Source: Treponema sp.
GTDB taxonomy: Bacteria; Spirochaetota; Spirochaetia; Treponematales; Treponemataceae
Assembly (NCBI GenBank): GCA_017629095.1
Contig: JAGBXW010000035.1
Span: 1 to 64,000 of the forward strand
Direction: 5' to 3'
Length of the DNA stretch: 64,000 nucleotides
Position numbers and translations under genes: made by a program. A model generated the notes under the pieces. The model was not told the origin of the DNA. It did not search any database and saw only the letters and a program-made list of their open reading frames with translations. The stretch's first letter is position 1. Each line of letters begins with the position of its first letter. Below are positions 7,419-16,560 of the stretch, piece after piece.

Positions 7419-8681
7419 TTGAGTGATGTTATTGTCGGTCTTGATATTGGTTCACACTTTATTAGGACAGTCATTGGCGAATTCATAGATAATAATACGT
7501 TTCAGGTGATAGGTATAGGTAAAGTACCTTCTCCTGGACTCCGTAATGGAACCATTGTTAATATTGAAGCTACCATGAATGCTATTAAGCAGTCGATTGA
7601 AGATGCTGAAATGGATTCTGGTTGTGAAGTTTCTTACTGTGTTCCTGCCATTGGTGGTGTCCAGATTAAAAGTTGGGATTCCAGTGGTATGGTGCAAGTT
7701 GCTGGGAGCAAGGGGATTACTCCAAGGGAAATCACGGAGCAAGATATGCATGGTGCCATTGAAATTGCCCGTTCTCTTCCTATTCCTCCTGACAGGCAGA
7801 TTCTTCACGTGGTGCCTCGTTACTACAGTGTTGATAAGCAAGAACAGGTAAAAAATCCCAAGGATATGTTGGGTGTTAAGTTAGAGGTGGAAACCCATGT
7901 TATTACCGCTTCCTGTACTTCAGTAAAGAATATCCAGAACTGCATTGGCCGTGCTGGTTATAAGGCTGAATGCGTGATGCTTAAAACCTTGGCAGCTACA
8001 AAGGCTGTTATGACAAAGGATGAGCTGGAACTAGGGTCTATTCTTATCGACATGGGAAGTGGAACCACTGATGTACTTGTGCTTTTGGGTGGGGCTCCTA
8101 TTTGCTCCTTGTCTATTCCTGTGGGAAGTTCCTTTATCACCAATGATATTGTTTATGTAAAAGGTATTGCCTACGATACGGCAGAAAATACCAAGCTGAA
8201 ATATGGTTGTTGTTGGGAGCCCTTACTTGATGAGGATGAAGAGGTCGTTATCCCTGGAATTGGCGGGCGTGGGCCAGAAAGCCTTTCCCGCAGAGAGTTG
8301 TGCCAGATTATTCAAGCTCGTGTAGAAGAGATTTTTAATATGGTTCGTGTTGAAATCGTGCGGCAAACCAAGTTGACTCAGCTTTCAGGTAATGTAGTTT
8401 TAACTGGTGGTGGAGCCCAGCTTATGGGAGTAGTAGAGTTGGCCCAAAAGGTCTTTAAGACAACTGCTGTTCGTATTGGTACTCCAGGTAATTTTGGTGG
8501 AAAAACTGATATTTATCGTACTCCAGAATATGCTACAGTAATTGGGTTGTTGCTGGAGGGCAGTGAATCCCATCGTCGTATTGATACAAAGCGAAACAAT
8601 AAATATAATGGGAAAGAAGAGCCAAAATCCAAGTCAGGTGGTTTGAATTGGCTTGGCAATATTTTCAAAGAATTTTTCTAA
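7419..8681 (+). CDS. ftsA: Divisome actin-like ATPase FtsA
   Basis: FtsA tethers FtsZ to the membrane and recruits later division proteins. Actin-fold phosphate loops are visible ([16 protein letters not shown] near the start and [14 protein letters not shown] near residue 213), as is the adenosine motif [13 protein letters not shown]. The C-terminal end ([11 protein letters not shown]) is a typical amphipathic membrane-targeting helix. The TTG at 7419 is chosen because GGAGG stands at 7409-7413, five bases upstream; an earlier in-frame TTG at 7407 overlaps that site. A perfect 12-bp palindrome, AAATAGCTATTT, lies upstream at 7381-7392. Confidence 0.95.
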   Translation: MSDVIVGLDIGSHFIRTVIGEFIDNNTFQVIGIGKVPSPGLRNGTIVNIEATMNAIKQSIEDAEMDSGCEVSYCVPAIGGVQIKSWDSSGMVQVAGSKGITPREITEQDMHGAIEIARSLPIPPDRQILHVVPRYYSVDKQEQVKNPKDMLGVKLEVETHVITASCTSVKNIQNCIGRAGYKAECVMLKTLAATKAVMTKDELELGSILIDMGSGTTDVLVLLGGAPICSLSIPVGSSFITNDIVYVKGIAYDTAENTKLKYGCCWEPLLDEDEEVVIPGIGGRGPESLSRRELCQIIQARVEEIFNMVRVEIVRQTKLTQLSGNVVLTGGGAQLMGVVELAQKVFKTTAVRIGTPGNFGGKTDIYRTPEYATVIGLLLEGSESHRRIDTKRNNKYNGKEEPKSKSGGLNWLGNIFKEFF

Positions 8682-8721
8682 TCTATATAGAGAGAAATGT
8701 TTGGGTTGGGAGGAGGAATAT

Positions 8722-10209
8722 ATGCTTGAAGGATTGTCAGTAGAAAGGGCAGAATCCATGATGAAACCTACTGTTATAAAAGTTATTGGTTGTGGTGGCG
8801 GTGGATCTAATGCTGTCAATGCAATGATTGCAAATGGTCTTACAAATGTTGATTTTATTGTTATTAATACAGATCTTCAAGCATTAGGTAAGTCATCAGC
8901 TAGACCTATTGGTATCGGTTCTAAAATTACTGGTGGACTTGGTGCTGGTGGTAAACCTTCCGTTGGTGAGGCCGCTGCCCGGGAAAGCGAAGACTTGATT
9001 AAAGAAGCCCTTCAAGGTGCAAACATGGTATTTGTTACTGCTGGAATGGGTGGAGGTACCGGTACTGGTGCAGCACCTGTTGTGGCAAAGGTTGCCAAAG
9101 AATTGGGTGCCCTGACGGTAGGTGTTGTTACAAAGCCTTTTGAGTTTGAAGGTAATGTGAGAAAAAAGAATGCTGAGGAGGGTATCCGAAAGCTTCACGA
9201 AGAGGTTGACTCTCTTATTGTTATTCCCAACGAAAATCTTCTCAAAATCATAGACAGACGAACTACTGTACAGCAGGCTTTTTTAAAGTCTGATGATGTT
9301 TTACGTCAGGGTGTACAGGGAATTTCTGATGTAATTACAAAGCCTGGTCTTATTAACTTGGACTTTAACGATGTTCGTACCACCATGGAAGGTAAGGGTG
9401 ATGCCATTATGGGCATTGGTATTGGTTCTGGTGACAATCGTGCTACAGATGCTGCTTCTCAAGCTATTGATAACCCCTTGTTGGAAGATTCCCGCATAGA
9501 TGGAGCAAAAAATATTCTTATCAACATTACCAGTGGAGAAGATTTCTCTTTGCTGGAAGTTGGAGAGATTGCCAATATTGTTAAGGCTGCTGCAGATCCC
9601 GATGTTCATGTTATTTATGGTCATGTTATAGATCCCGCTATGGAAGGGAATGTTTCTGTTACAGTTGTTGCTACAGGATTTCATGACACAGATCCTGTTC
9701 ATGAGGTTGTGGCACCTGGACATACTACTAAGGTTGATTCAACTAAAACAATTCCTTTAGGTGAATTCGAGATACTGCAAAAAAGTACTATTCCAAGTCA
9801 ACGAAGGGGTGTTCCCCAGGGTGCTGTGATGGGAACTGCGGAGGTGGCTCAAAAAACAGAATCTGTTCCACAGGTTCATAGTGGGTCACAGTATCAGCCA
9901 CAAAGACATTCTAGTGCTGGAGGAATGCCTTCTGGAGCAGCTACAATAAATCAAACTCCACCAAGTATGCCAGCAGGTATGGCTACGGGAAATGGAATGC
10001 CTCCAGTGGGTCATAATCCTGGAAACCGTATTCCAGCTGGTGCTCCAGTTGCTTCTGGTGGTCATTTTACTGAAAATAATACCGTGGCACGCCCAAACAG
10101 TGGAGTTCCCACAGGTGGGTTCAATTTAGATGGATCTGGTTCAATTCCATCTCCTAATGATTTGAAGACACCTCCCTATTTGAGAAATCGAATTCAGCTG
10201 GGAGATTAA
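8722..10209 (+). CDS. ftsZ: Cell division tubulin FtsZ
   Basis: FtsZ is the GTPase that forms the cytokinetic ring. The GTP-binding [13 protein letters not shown], the tubulin signature [10 protein letters not shown] and the synergy loop [11 protein letters not shown] are intact. After about residue 320 comes a long Pro-Gly-Met-rich linker of roughly 140 residues. The C-terminal peptide is [12 protein letters not shown], a divergent form of the usual D-x-P-x-F/Y-L-R motif that binds FtsA. At 495 aa the protein is long for the family because of this linker. The ATG at 8722 is fixed by GGGAGGAGG a few bases upstream; an open frame from 8653 merely overlaps the ftsA end. Confidence 0.97.
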   Translation: MLEGLSVERAESMMKPTVIKVIGCGGGGSNAVNAMIANGLTNVDFIVINTDLQALGKSSARPIGIGSKITGGLGAGGKPSVGEAAARESEDLIKEALQGANMVFVTAGMGGGTGTGAAPVVAKVAKELGALTVGVVTKPFEFEGNVRKKNAEEGIRKLHEEVDSLIVIPNENLLKIIDRRTTVQQAFLKSDDVLRQGVQGISDVITKPGLINLDFNDVRTTMEGKGDAIMGIGIGSGDNRATDAASQAIDNPLLEDSRIDGAKNILINITSGEDFSLLEVGEIANIVKAAADPDVHVIYGHVIDPAMEGNVSVTVVATGFHDTDPVHEVVAPGHTTKVDSTKTIPLGEFEILQKSTIPSQRRGVPQGAVMGTAEVAQKTESVPQVHSGSQYQPQRHSSAGGMPSGAATINQTPPSMPAGMATGNGMPPVGHNPGNRIPAGAPVASGGHFTENNTVARPNSGVPTGGFNLDGSGSIPSPNDLKTPPYLRNRIQLGD

Positions 10210-10214
10210 TCTCC
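10201..10214. repeat. Perfect 14-bp palindrome at the ftsZ/xer junction
   Basis: GGAGATTAATCTCC is perfectly self-complementary, contains the ftsZ stop codon (TAA 10207-10209), and is followed at once by the TTG start of the recombinase gene. Its GGAG half is also the only candidate ribosome binding site for that gene. Confidence 0.6.
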
Positions 10215-11177
10215 TTGAAGTCAACCAATTCCATTGCTTCAAAATCAGAAAACTCCTCTCCTGTTGGAGGGGAGTTACTTATTCGACGCTACTGTTCTCA
10301 ATTATTGACCGTAGATAGAAAGTCTCGGTTAACGGCGGAGACCTATAAGCTGGCAGTGGAAGAATTTCTTTTGTGGTTGCAAAATACTTTTTCTTATACG
10401 GATTGCAGGGCTTGTCTTTCTGGGTTGGTGGTTCAAGATATTAACGACTACTTGATTTGGAGACGTACCCAAGATACGCAACAATTGACTGTGGCCAAGG
10501 ATATTTCGGCCCTTCGTTCCTTTGGAAGCTTTTTGGTAGAAGAAGGTATTTGGCAGGAAAATCTTGTTCAGCTGGTGGAACGGCCTAAAATACAATGGGC
10601 TTTGCCACGGGTTTTGTCTGTAGAGCAGGTAGATTCTCTGCTGGCTGCCATCGATACCAGTGAGCCCTTAGGAATTCGAGATAGAGCCCTGTTTGAGCTA
10701 GTGTATTCCTGTGGTCTACGAATTAGCGAGGTGGCAGGGCTTTTGATGCGAAATGTGCATCTGCAGGAGCGAATGCTCATTGTATTGGGAAAGGGTAGTA
10801 AGGAGCGAGTGCTTCCTTTTGGGGATGCCGCTTATGAGTGGCTTTCTTTGTGGATTCGAGAAGGTCGTCCCGCCATTGTGGGAAGTAAACTGGTGGCAGA
10901 AGTTTTTGTAAATTATCGTGGTCAGCCACTGTCTCGTAAGGGAATTTGGAAGCGGTTCCAGGAGTTGGAGGCCTTGTCTGGTGTTACTGCCAAAGTGCAT
11001 ACCCTGCGCCATTCCTTTGCCACCCACCTTTTGTCTGGAGGTGCTGATTTGCGTTCCGTGCAGGAGCTTTTAGGTCATTCCGACCTTTCTACCACCCAAA
11101 TATATACACATATTGAAAAGGATGAATTACATTTATATCATAAGGAATTTTTTCCGGAGGTTCAAAATGAAAAATAG
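10215..11177 (+). CDS. Tyrosine recombinase, XerC/XerD type
   Basis: A site-specific tyrosine recombinase of 320 aa. An N-terminal SAM-like core-binding domain (about residues 20-105) precedes the catalytic domain with GLRISEVAGL (first Arg), HTLRHSFATHL (HxxR) and LLGHSDLSTTQIYTHI (His and nucleophile Tyr297). With the second recombinase 4 kb downstream it probably forms the heterotetramer that resolves chromosome dimers at dif. Which of the two is XerC and which XerD cannot be settled here, though position after ftsZ favours XerD. The TTG start is 5 bp after the ftsZ stop. It overlaps the next gene by 11 bp. Confidence 0.88.
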   Translation: MKSTNSIASKSENSSPVGGELLIRRYCSQLLTVDRKSRLTAETYKLAVEEFLLWLQNTFSYTDCRACLSGLVVQDINDYLIWRRTQDTQQLTVAKDISALRSFGSFLVEEGIWQENLVQLVERPKIQWALPRVLSVEQVDSLLAAIDTSEPLGIRDRALFELVYSCGLRISEVAGLLMRNVHLQERMLIVLGKGSKERVLPFGDAAYEWLSLWIREGRPAIVGSKLVAEVFVNYRGQPLSRKGIWKRFQELEALSGVTAKVHTLRHSFATHLLSGGADLRSVQELLGHSDLSTTQIYTHIEKDELHLYHKEFFPEVQNEK

Positions 11178-11901
11178 ATATGTTGCTTGCGTGACAAGCT
11201 TAATTGGAATTGCCCTGATGTTCTCCAGTTGTGGGGGAACGAATGCCAAGACAGTGAAGCGAATGCAGCAGTTGGAAGAAGGTGTTTCCAGCCCCACCAC
11301 TGAGGCTGAATTAAAAGAAGCCATCCAGAAATACCAAGGTCGGGTGGAGGACATGGTTTTGGCAAACCAGCAGATTGGCATTTGGTACAAAATGCTTGGT
11401 TCCCGCTATCTTGACAACAAGATGTATGGCGAGGCATTGGAAGCTTTTAGAATGGCTACCACCTACTATCCTGCTAATCAGAATCTCTATTACTATGTGG
11501 CAGTTTGTGCGGGATATATGGCAAATCAAGCTTTGGATTATACTGCCTCTGGTTCCACTGCTCAAAAATTCAATTATCTTAAGCTGGCAGAGTCTGCCTA
11601 TCTTGAAGCCTTAAAAATTGACTCCAAGTATGCCCGGGCCTTGTACGGTATTGGGGTATTGTATATCTTTGAGCTAGATGAACCTGGAAAGGCAATTCCT
11701 TATTTGGAATCTCTAGCCAACATAGAGGCCCGAAATGTGGATGGCCTGTTTTTGCTGGCTAATGCCTACTATCAGACCTTTGAGTTTGACAAGGCTATGG
11801 CGGTGTACGACAAGATTATTGCCACCACCACATCAAGTGAGAAGAAGACTCAAGCAGAGGCTAATAAACGCAAAGTTCTTGAAACAGCCTATGAGGGATG
11901 A
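11167..11901 (+). CDS. TPR-repeat lipoprotein
   Basis: A 244-residue exported lipoprotein. The signal peptide ends in a lipobox with Cys22 (MFSSC). The rest is mostly helical TPR repeats; pairs such as YLDNKMYGEALEAFRMATTYYP, then the segments around residues 135-160 and 185-225, show the repeat spacing. The start at 11167 is set by GGAGG at 11155-11159; the open frame extends upstream only into the recombinase gene, which it overlaps by 11 bp. It also overlaps dprA by 11 bp. It probably works as a periplasmic or outer-membrane scaffold, but the partner is unknown. Confidence 0.8.
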   Translation: MKNRYVACVTSLIGIALMFSSCGGTNAKTVKRMQQLEEGVSSPTTEAELKEAIQKYQGRVEDMVLANQQIGIWYKMLGSRYLDNKMYGEALEAFRMATTYYPANQNLYYYVAVCAGYMANQALDYTASGSTAQKFNYLKLAESAYLEALKIDSKYARALYGIGVLYIFELDEPGKAIPYLESLANIEARNVDGLFLLANAYYQTFEFDKAMAVYDKIIATTTSSEKKTQAEANKRKVLETAYEG

Positions 11902-12868
11902 GCTCCTTCCCTTGGCCCTTAGTGCCATGTATTTTTTGTCCTTTCGAGAAAAGTTGATTCTTGAGGAAAAACTTGACACTATTGGTGACCTTGCAGTACT
12001 TTCGATAGAAGATATTTCTTTTATTGTGGGAAGAAGAATTCGTTCCCGCTGGTGGAAGGGTGCTGAGTGCCAGAAACAGGCTGAGCAAAGCCAAAAGTTG
12101 ATGGAAGTATATGGCATTCATAGTTTACTCCATCATCAGCTGGACTATCCTGCCATGGTGGCAGAGATTTTTGATCCACCATACATGCTTTTTTATCGGG
12201 GAAACATCCAATCGGTGCAAGAACCCTGTCTTTCTGTGGTGGGTACCCGTAAACCCACTCCAGCAGTTGCCAAGGCCACTTTTGATTTTTCCCAGGAAGC
12301 AGCAGCTGCTGGTTATACCGTGGTTTCTGGCCTTGCCTTTGGCATTGATGCTGCTGTGCATAAGGGAGCCTTGGCGGGGAAGGGAAAAACGGTGGCGGTG
12401 TTGCCCTGCGGTGCCGACAGTGTTGTGCCCTTGAGTCACAAGCGGTTGGCTACTGCCATGCTGGAACAAGGTGGTTGCCTCCTTTCCGAATATTTGCCAG
12501 GAGTGCCTGCAGAAAAATTTCGCTTTCCCCAGCGGAATAGAATTATTGCTGCTTTATCTCCTGTGACGGTGGTGGCTGCTGCTCCAGAAAAATCTGGTGC
12601 CTTAATTACCGCTGAATTTGCCTTGGAGCAGGGCAGGGATGTGTATCTTTTGGCAGCAGGATTGGCAGAATCATGTTGCAATCAAGGTATGGAAGCATAT
12701 CGTCAGGATGGAGCTCCAGTTATCAGCTCCGTGGCAGAGTATGAAGCCTGCATTGCAGCCCTTCCTGGAAGTCCTTTGGAAATTGTTCAGGATGGTGGGA
12801 ACGCTAGTGTTGGAAGAATTTCTGCCGAAACAAGATATTGTAGACAAGAGAAACAATTATTATTTTAG
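11891..12868 (+). CDS. dprA: DNA-protecting protein DprA
   Basis: DprA binds single-stranded DNA and loads RecA during uptake and recombination. A small N-terminal helical region is followed by the Rossmann-like core with VVGTRKPT, VVSGLAFGIDAAVH, TVAVLPCGAD and the late RFPQRNRIIAALS motif. The C-terminal winged helix found in many DprA proteins is not evident in the last 40 residues. The start at ATG 11891 is chosen because the longer frame runs through the lipoprotein gene. It is coupled to that gene and lies 8 bp before topA, a common arrangement. Confidence 0.92.
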   Translation: MRDELLPLALSAMYFLSFREKLILEEKLDTIGDLAVLSIEDISFIVGRRIRSRWWKGAECQKQAEQSQKLMEVYGIHSLLHHQLDYPAMVAEIFDPPYMLFYRGNIQSVQEPCLSVVGTRKPTPAVAKATFDFSQEAAAAGYTVVSGLAFGIDAAVHKGALAGKGKTVAVLPCGADSVVPLSHKRLATAMLEQGGCLLSEYLPGVPAEKFRFPQRNRIIAALSPVTVVAAAPEKSGALITAEFALEQGRDVYLLAAGLAESCCNQGMEAYRQDGAPVISSVAEYEACIAALPGSPLEIVQDGGNASVGRISAETRYCRQEKQLLF

Positions 12869-12876
12869 AGGTTGAC

Positions 12877-15024
12877 ATGGCTGAAACTAAGGCGACTGCC
12901 AAGAAGAAAGCAAAGAAATCAACGCTGGTGATTGTAGAGTCTCCAGCAAAGGCAAAGACAATAGAAAAATATCTTGGCACTGGGTATACCGTCAAGGCAT
13001 CTATGGGCCATCTCATCGACCTTCCTAAGTCTCGCATGGCCATTGATGTAGATAATGGTTTTAATCCGGAATACATTACGGTTCGGGGACGGGCCAAACT
13101 GTTGCGTGAATTACAAAAAGATGCAAAAAATGCTGATGAAGTGCTGTTGGCAAGCGATAATGACCGAGAAGGAGAATCCATTGCTTGGCATTTACGTCAA
13201 GCCTTTGATGGAAAGACCAAGGCTCCCATCAAGCGAATTGTTTTTAACGAAATCACTCCCCAAGCAATTACCGAGGCTGTGACCGCTCCCTCCGACATTG
13301 ATGAGGCTAAGGTAAATGCCCAGAAGGCTCGCCGTATTCTAGACCGATTGGTGGGCTACAATCTTTCGCCCCTGTTGTGGAAGAAGGTGAAAAACGGCCT
13401 TTCTGCAGGACGTGTTCAGTCTGTAGCTCTGAGATTGATTTGCGAGCGGGAAAAGGAAGTAGAAGATTTTATTCCAGAGGAATACTGGAGCCTAGATGCT
13501 GACTTTATCAAGGGAAAATCTAAATTCACTGCCCAACTGGTGCAATATCAGGAAAAAAAGCCGGATTTGCCCAACGAAAAATCGGTGCAAGAGATTATCA
13601 AGGAGATTGGTAACTCTGCGTGTACCGTGGTGGACATTAAGGCTACGGAAAAAACGGTACGTCCCAAGCCTCCCTTTACCACTTCCAAATTGCAGCAGGC
13701 GGCTGCTAATCGCTTGGGCTTTACCTCCCGCAAAACCATGCAGATTGCCCAGCAGTTGTACGAAGGTGTGAACATCGGTTCTACTCGTGTAGGTCTTATT
13801 ACCTATATGCGTACTGACTCAGTGCGTATTTCCCAGACAGCCATTGATGACGTGCGGAAATGGTTGAAAGAGAATTTTCCCAATGAGCTACCAGAAAAGG
13901 CCATTGAATACACCGTGGGAAAAAAGGCTCAGGATGCCCACGAAGGTATCCGTCCAACCTACACCTCCTACACTCCCGATTCTGTGAAAGAATATCTTAC
14001 CCGTGATCAATTGCGACTGTACACCATTATTTGGGAACGCTTTGTTTCCAGCCAGATGAACAATGCAAAAACCCGCACCACCAGTGTGGACATTCAGTCT
14101 GGTAGTGCCCTGTTCCGGGTTTCTGCCAGCAAGGTGGTGGACAAGGGGTTTTACAAGGTTATAAAGTTGCTTTCTTCCAAGGATGAGGTTTCCGGTTCCT
14201 TGCCGTCGTTAAAGGTGGGGGAGGAGCTTGATGCCCAGAAATTTTATCCTGAGCAGCACTTTACCCAGGGGCCAGCCCGTTATACAGATGCATCCATCGT
14301 TAAGACTTTGGAAGAAAAGGGGATTGGGCGCCCTTCTACCTATGCTCCCATTATTTCTGTGTTGCTGGACCGTTACTATGTTACCCGTAGCAACAAACAG
14401 CTTGTTCCTACTCCTCTGGGGCGGATGATTAACGACATTTTGGTAGAGTCCTTTCCAGAAGTGGTAAACGAGAATTTTACTGCACGGGTGGAAACTGAGC
14501 TTGATGAAATCGAAGAAGATAAGGTGCAGTGGTCAAAGATGCTGGGAGATTTTTTCTTCCCCTTCAGAGACAAGGTGGAAAATGTTATGGCCACCCACGA
14601 AAGCCTTAAGGGGTCCATGGACGAGCCCACTGATAAGATTTGTGACAAGTGTGGTCGCCACATGGTAAAAAAGCTCGGTCGATTCGGCTTTTTCTTGGCC
14701 TGTTCAGGCTTCCCAGAGTGCTACAGCACCCGCTCCATTCCCTTGGCTCGATGCCCCAGACCTGGTTGTACCGGAGAGATTGTGGCTCGAAAGACAAAGG
14801 GCCGTGGAAAGGAGTTCTATGGTTGTACCCATTATCCTGAATGCGACTTTATTAGCCACTTTAAGCCCATCGATGTGTATTGTCCCAAATGTGGCCAGTT
14901 CATGGTGGAAAAATACGACAAGAAAAACGGCAGTTACAAGGCCTGTATCAATCCCGATTGCGATTATCTCCACCTTGGAGAAAATCCCACTCCCATCATT
15001 GCCGAAGGTGAACTTGATTCATGA
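12877..15024 (+). CDS. topA: DNA topoisomerase I
   Basis: A type IA topoisomerase that relaxes negative supercoils. A basic N-terminal tail leads into the TOPRIM domain (LVIVESPAKAKTIEKYLG, residues 17-34, and the later SDNDREGE). The catalytic Tyr310 lies in GLITYMRTDSVRIS. Three C-terminal zinc-ribbon modules each contain four cysteines (from CDKCGRHM, CPRPGCTG and CPKCGQFM). The 715-aa length is normal for a protein with three fingers. Its stop overlaps the next start by 4 bp (ATGA). Confidence 0.96.
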   Translation: MAETKATAKKKAKKSTLVIVESPAKAKTIEKYLGTGYTVKASMGHLIDLPKSRMAIDVDNGFNPEYITVRGRAKLLRELQKDAKNADEVLLASDNDREGESIAWHLRQAFDGKTKAPIKRIVFNEITPQAITEAVTAPSDIDEAKVNAQKARRILDRLVGYNLSPLLWKKVKNGLSAGRVQSVALRLICEREKEVEDFIPEEYWSLDADFIKGKSKFTAQLVQYQEKKPDLPNEKSVQEIIKEIGNSACTVVDIKATEKTVRPKPPFTTSKLQQAAANRLGFTSRKTMQIAQQLYEGVNIGSTRVGLITYMRTDSVRISQTAIDDVRKWLKENFPNELPEKAIEYTVGKKAQDAHEGIRPTYTSYTPDSVKEYLTRDQLRLYTIIWERFVSSQMNNAKTRTTSVDIQSGSALFRVSASKVVDKGFYKVIKLLSSKDEVSGSLPSLKVGEELDAQKFYPEQHFTQGPARYTDASIVKTLEEKGIGRPSTYAPIISVLLDRYYVTRSNKQLVPTPLGRMINDILVESFPEVVNENFTARVETELDEIEEDKVQWSKMLGDFFFPFRDKVENVMATHESLKGSMDEPTDKICDKCGRHMVKKLGRFGFFLACSGFPECYSTRSIPLARCPRPGCTGEIVARKTKGRGKEFYGCTHYPECDFISHFKPIDVYCPKCGQFMVEKYDKKNGSYKACINPDCDYLHLGENPTPIIAEGELDS

Positions 15025-16001
15025 GTTCTTGTCCCGCCTGCCTCACTGATGCAATAGAAGAATTTCTCTCCTATCAACAGGGTGTTCGTTGTCTTTCTGC
15101 AAACACTTTGGCAGGCTATAGCAATGACTTGGGAAAGCTGACAACCTTGCTGGACGGACAGCGTCCCGTGGATTCAGTCACTAAGGAGGATTTACGGTAT
15201 TGCATGGGAGAGTTAACCATGAAGGGTTCTGCAGCCTCTAGTGTCAATCGCTTTTTGGCTGCCGTTCGCTCTTTGTTTGCCTATTGCCGTCGCTTTGGAT
15301 ATATTGAAATAAATCCTGCTTTGGAAATCCACACGGTAAAACAACCTAAACAGTTGCCCAAGTTCATGACTCCATCAGAAGTTCAAGAACTTTGTGCCGC
15401 TCCAGAAAAAACTTCCTTGTTGTGGGAAGCTCGTGACAAGGCCCTATTCCAGATGTTTTATTCTTCAGGCTGCCGTGTTGCGGAGATGGCGGGCCTTACC
15501 TTGGAGGATTTTTCTCAGGACTTGAGTTCCGCCATGGTGCGGGGAAAGGGGGGAAAGGACCGCAGAGTTTTCTTTACACCAACTGCTTCCTCTGCATTGA
15601 AGGAATATCTTTCTCAGCGGCAGCAAAAGTTGCTCTGTTCAGGAATGGATACAGCCAAAGAACCTGTTCGCTCCTTGTTCTTGAACAATCAGGGAAGAGC
15701 TCTTACTACTCGGGGAATCCGCTATATTCTTTCCCGCTATTCTGGGGTGGAAGGTACCAACAATCCTGTGTCGCCCCATGCTTTTCGCCATACCTTTGCT
15801 ACTGCCCTCCTGTCAAATGGGGCGGATGTTCGTATGGTGCAGGAAATGCTTGGTCACTCCAGTATTTCCACTACTCAACGGTACACACATATTACTACAG
15901 CTCAGCTGGTAAAAACATATAATCAAGCTCATCCTCACGGAAGCCTTGAAGGGCAAGTTCCTTCTATGGCTGGTGAAGATGGGAATGCAGGAGATTGCTG
16001 A
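15021..16001 (+). CDS. xerC: Tyrosine recombinase XerC (CodV-like)
   Basis: The second tyrosine recombinase of the window, 326 aa, with an N-terminal core-binding domain and the catalytic residues in [24 protein letters not shown] and [15 protein letters not shown]. It is coupled to topA by ATGA and to hslV by a 1-bp overlap. The order xer-hslV-hslU-flagellar genes matches the codV-codW-codX block of Bacillus, which supports the XerC/CodV name. It probably acts with the recombinase at 10215 on the dif site. Confidence 0.88.
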   Translation: MSSCPACLTDAIEEFLSYQQGVRCLSANTLAGYSNDLGKLTTLLDGQRPVDSVTKEDLRYCMGELTMKGSAASSVNRFLAAVRSLFAYCRRFGYIEINPALEIHTVKQPKQLPKFMTPSEVQELCAAPEKTSLLWEARDKALFQMFYSSGCRVAEMAGLTLEDFSQDLSSAMVRGKGGKDRRVFFTPTASSALKEYLSQRQQKLLCSGMDTAKEPVRSLFLNNQGRALTTRGIRYILSRYSGVEGTNNPVSPHAFRHTFATALLSNGADVRMVQEMLGHSSISTTQRYTHITTAQLVKTYNQAHPHGSLEGQVPSMAGEDGNAGDC

Positions 16002-16558
16002 TGAAAAAACCTCAGATTCGTAGCACCACTGTCATTGCAGTTAAGAAGGACGGTAAGGTGGCCATGGCTGGCGATGGTCAGGTAACCATGGGAAATACTG
16101 TCATGAAGGGCAATGCCCGCAAGGTTCGCCGTATGTATGACGGCAAGGTATTGACTGGTTTTGCAGGAGCCACTGCCGATGCCTTTAACCTTTTTGATAA
16201 GTTTGAAGCAAAAATCAAGGAGTATGCTGGGGATTTGACCCGTGCAGCAGTGGAGCTGGCCAAGCAATGGCGCACTGACAAGGCTCTCCGTCAGCTGGAA
16301 GCCCTGTTGCTGGTGGCAGACCAAAATAAAATCCTTTTGATTTCTGGAACTGGTGATGTTATTGAGCCAGAAAAGGATGTGTTGGCCATTGGTTCTGGTG
16401 GAAATTATGCCTATGCTGCTGCCTTGGCCTATCTTGAATCCTCCGATTTGTCTGCCAAGGAAATTGCAGAAAAAAGCCTAAAAATCGCCGGTGACATCTG
16501 TATCTACACAAACAATCACATTACAGTGGAAGAATTGTCCTCCACAAAGGAGCTGTAA
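16001..16558 (+). CDS. hslV: HslV peptidase of the HslUV protease
   Basis: HslV is the proteasome-like, N-terminal-nucleophile threonine peptidase that forms a double hexamer capped by HslU. The conserved [21 protein letters not shown] begins at Thr9, so processing must remove eight residues rather than only Met, a slightly longer propeptide than in E. coli. Other family blocks are [10 protein letters not shown] and [13 protein letters not shown]. The ATG at 16001 follows GGAG at 15989-15992; a TTG six bases earlier is less likely. It is 2 bp from hslU. Confidence 0.95.
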   Translation: MKKPQIRSTTVIAVKKDGKVAMAGDGQVTMGNTVMKGNARKVRRMYDGKVLTGFAGATADAFNLFDKFEAKIKEYAGDLTRAAVELAKQWRTDKALRQLEALLLVADQNKILLISGTGDVIEPEKDVLAIGSGGNYAYAAALAYLESSDLSAKEIAEKSLKIAGDICIYTNNHITVEELSSTKEL

Positions 16559-16560
16559 TC

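Noticed and set aside
8653-8721. Upstream extension of ftsZ into ftsA
   Set aside because: The extra 23 residues are encoded by the ftsA end; GGGAGGAGG directly before ATG 8722 fixes the start.
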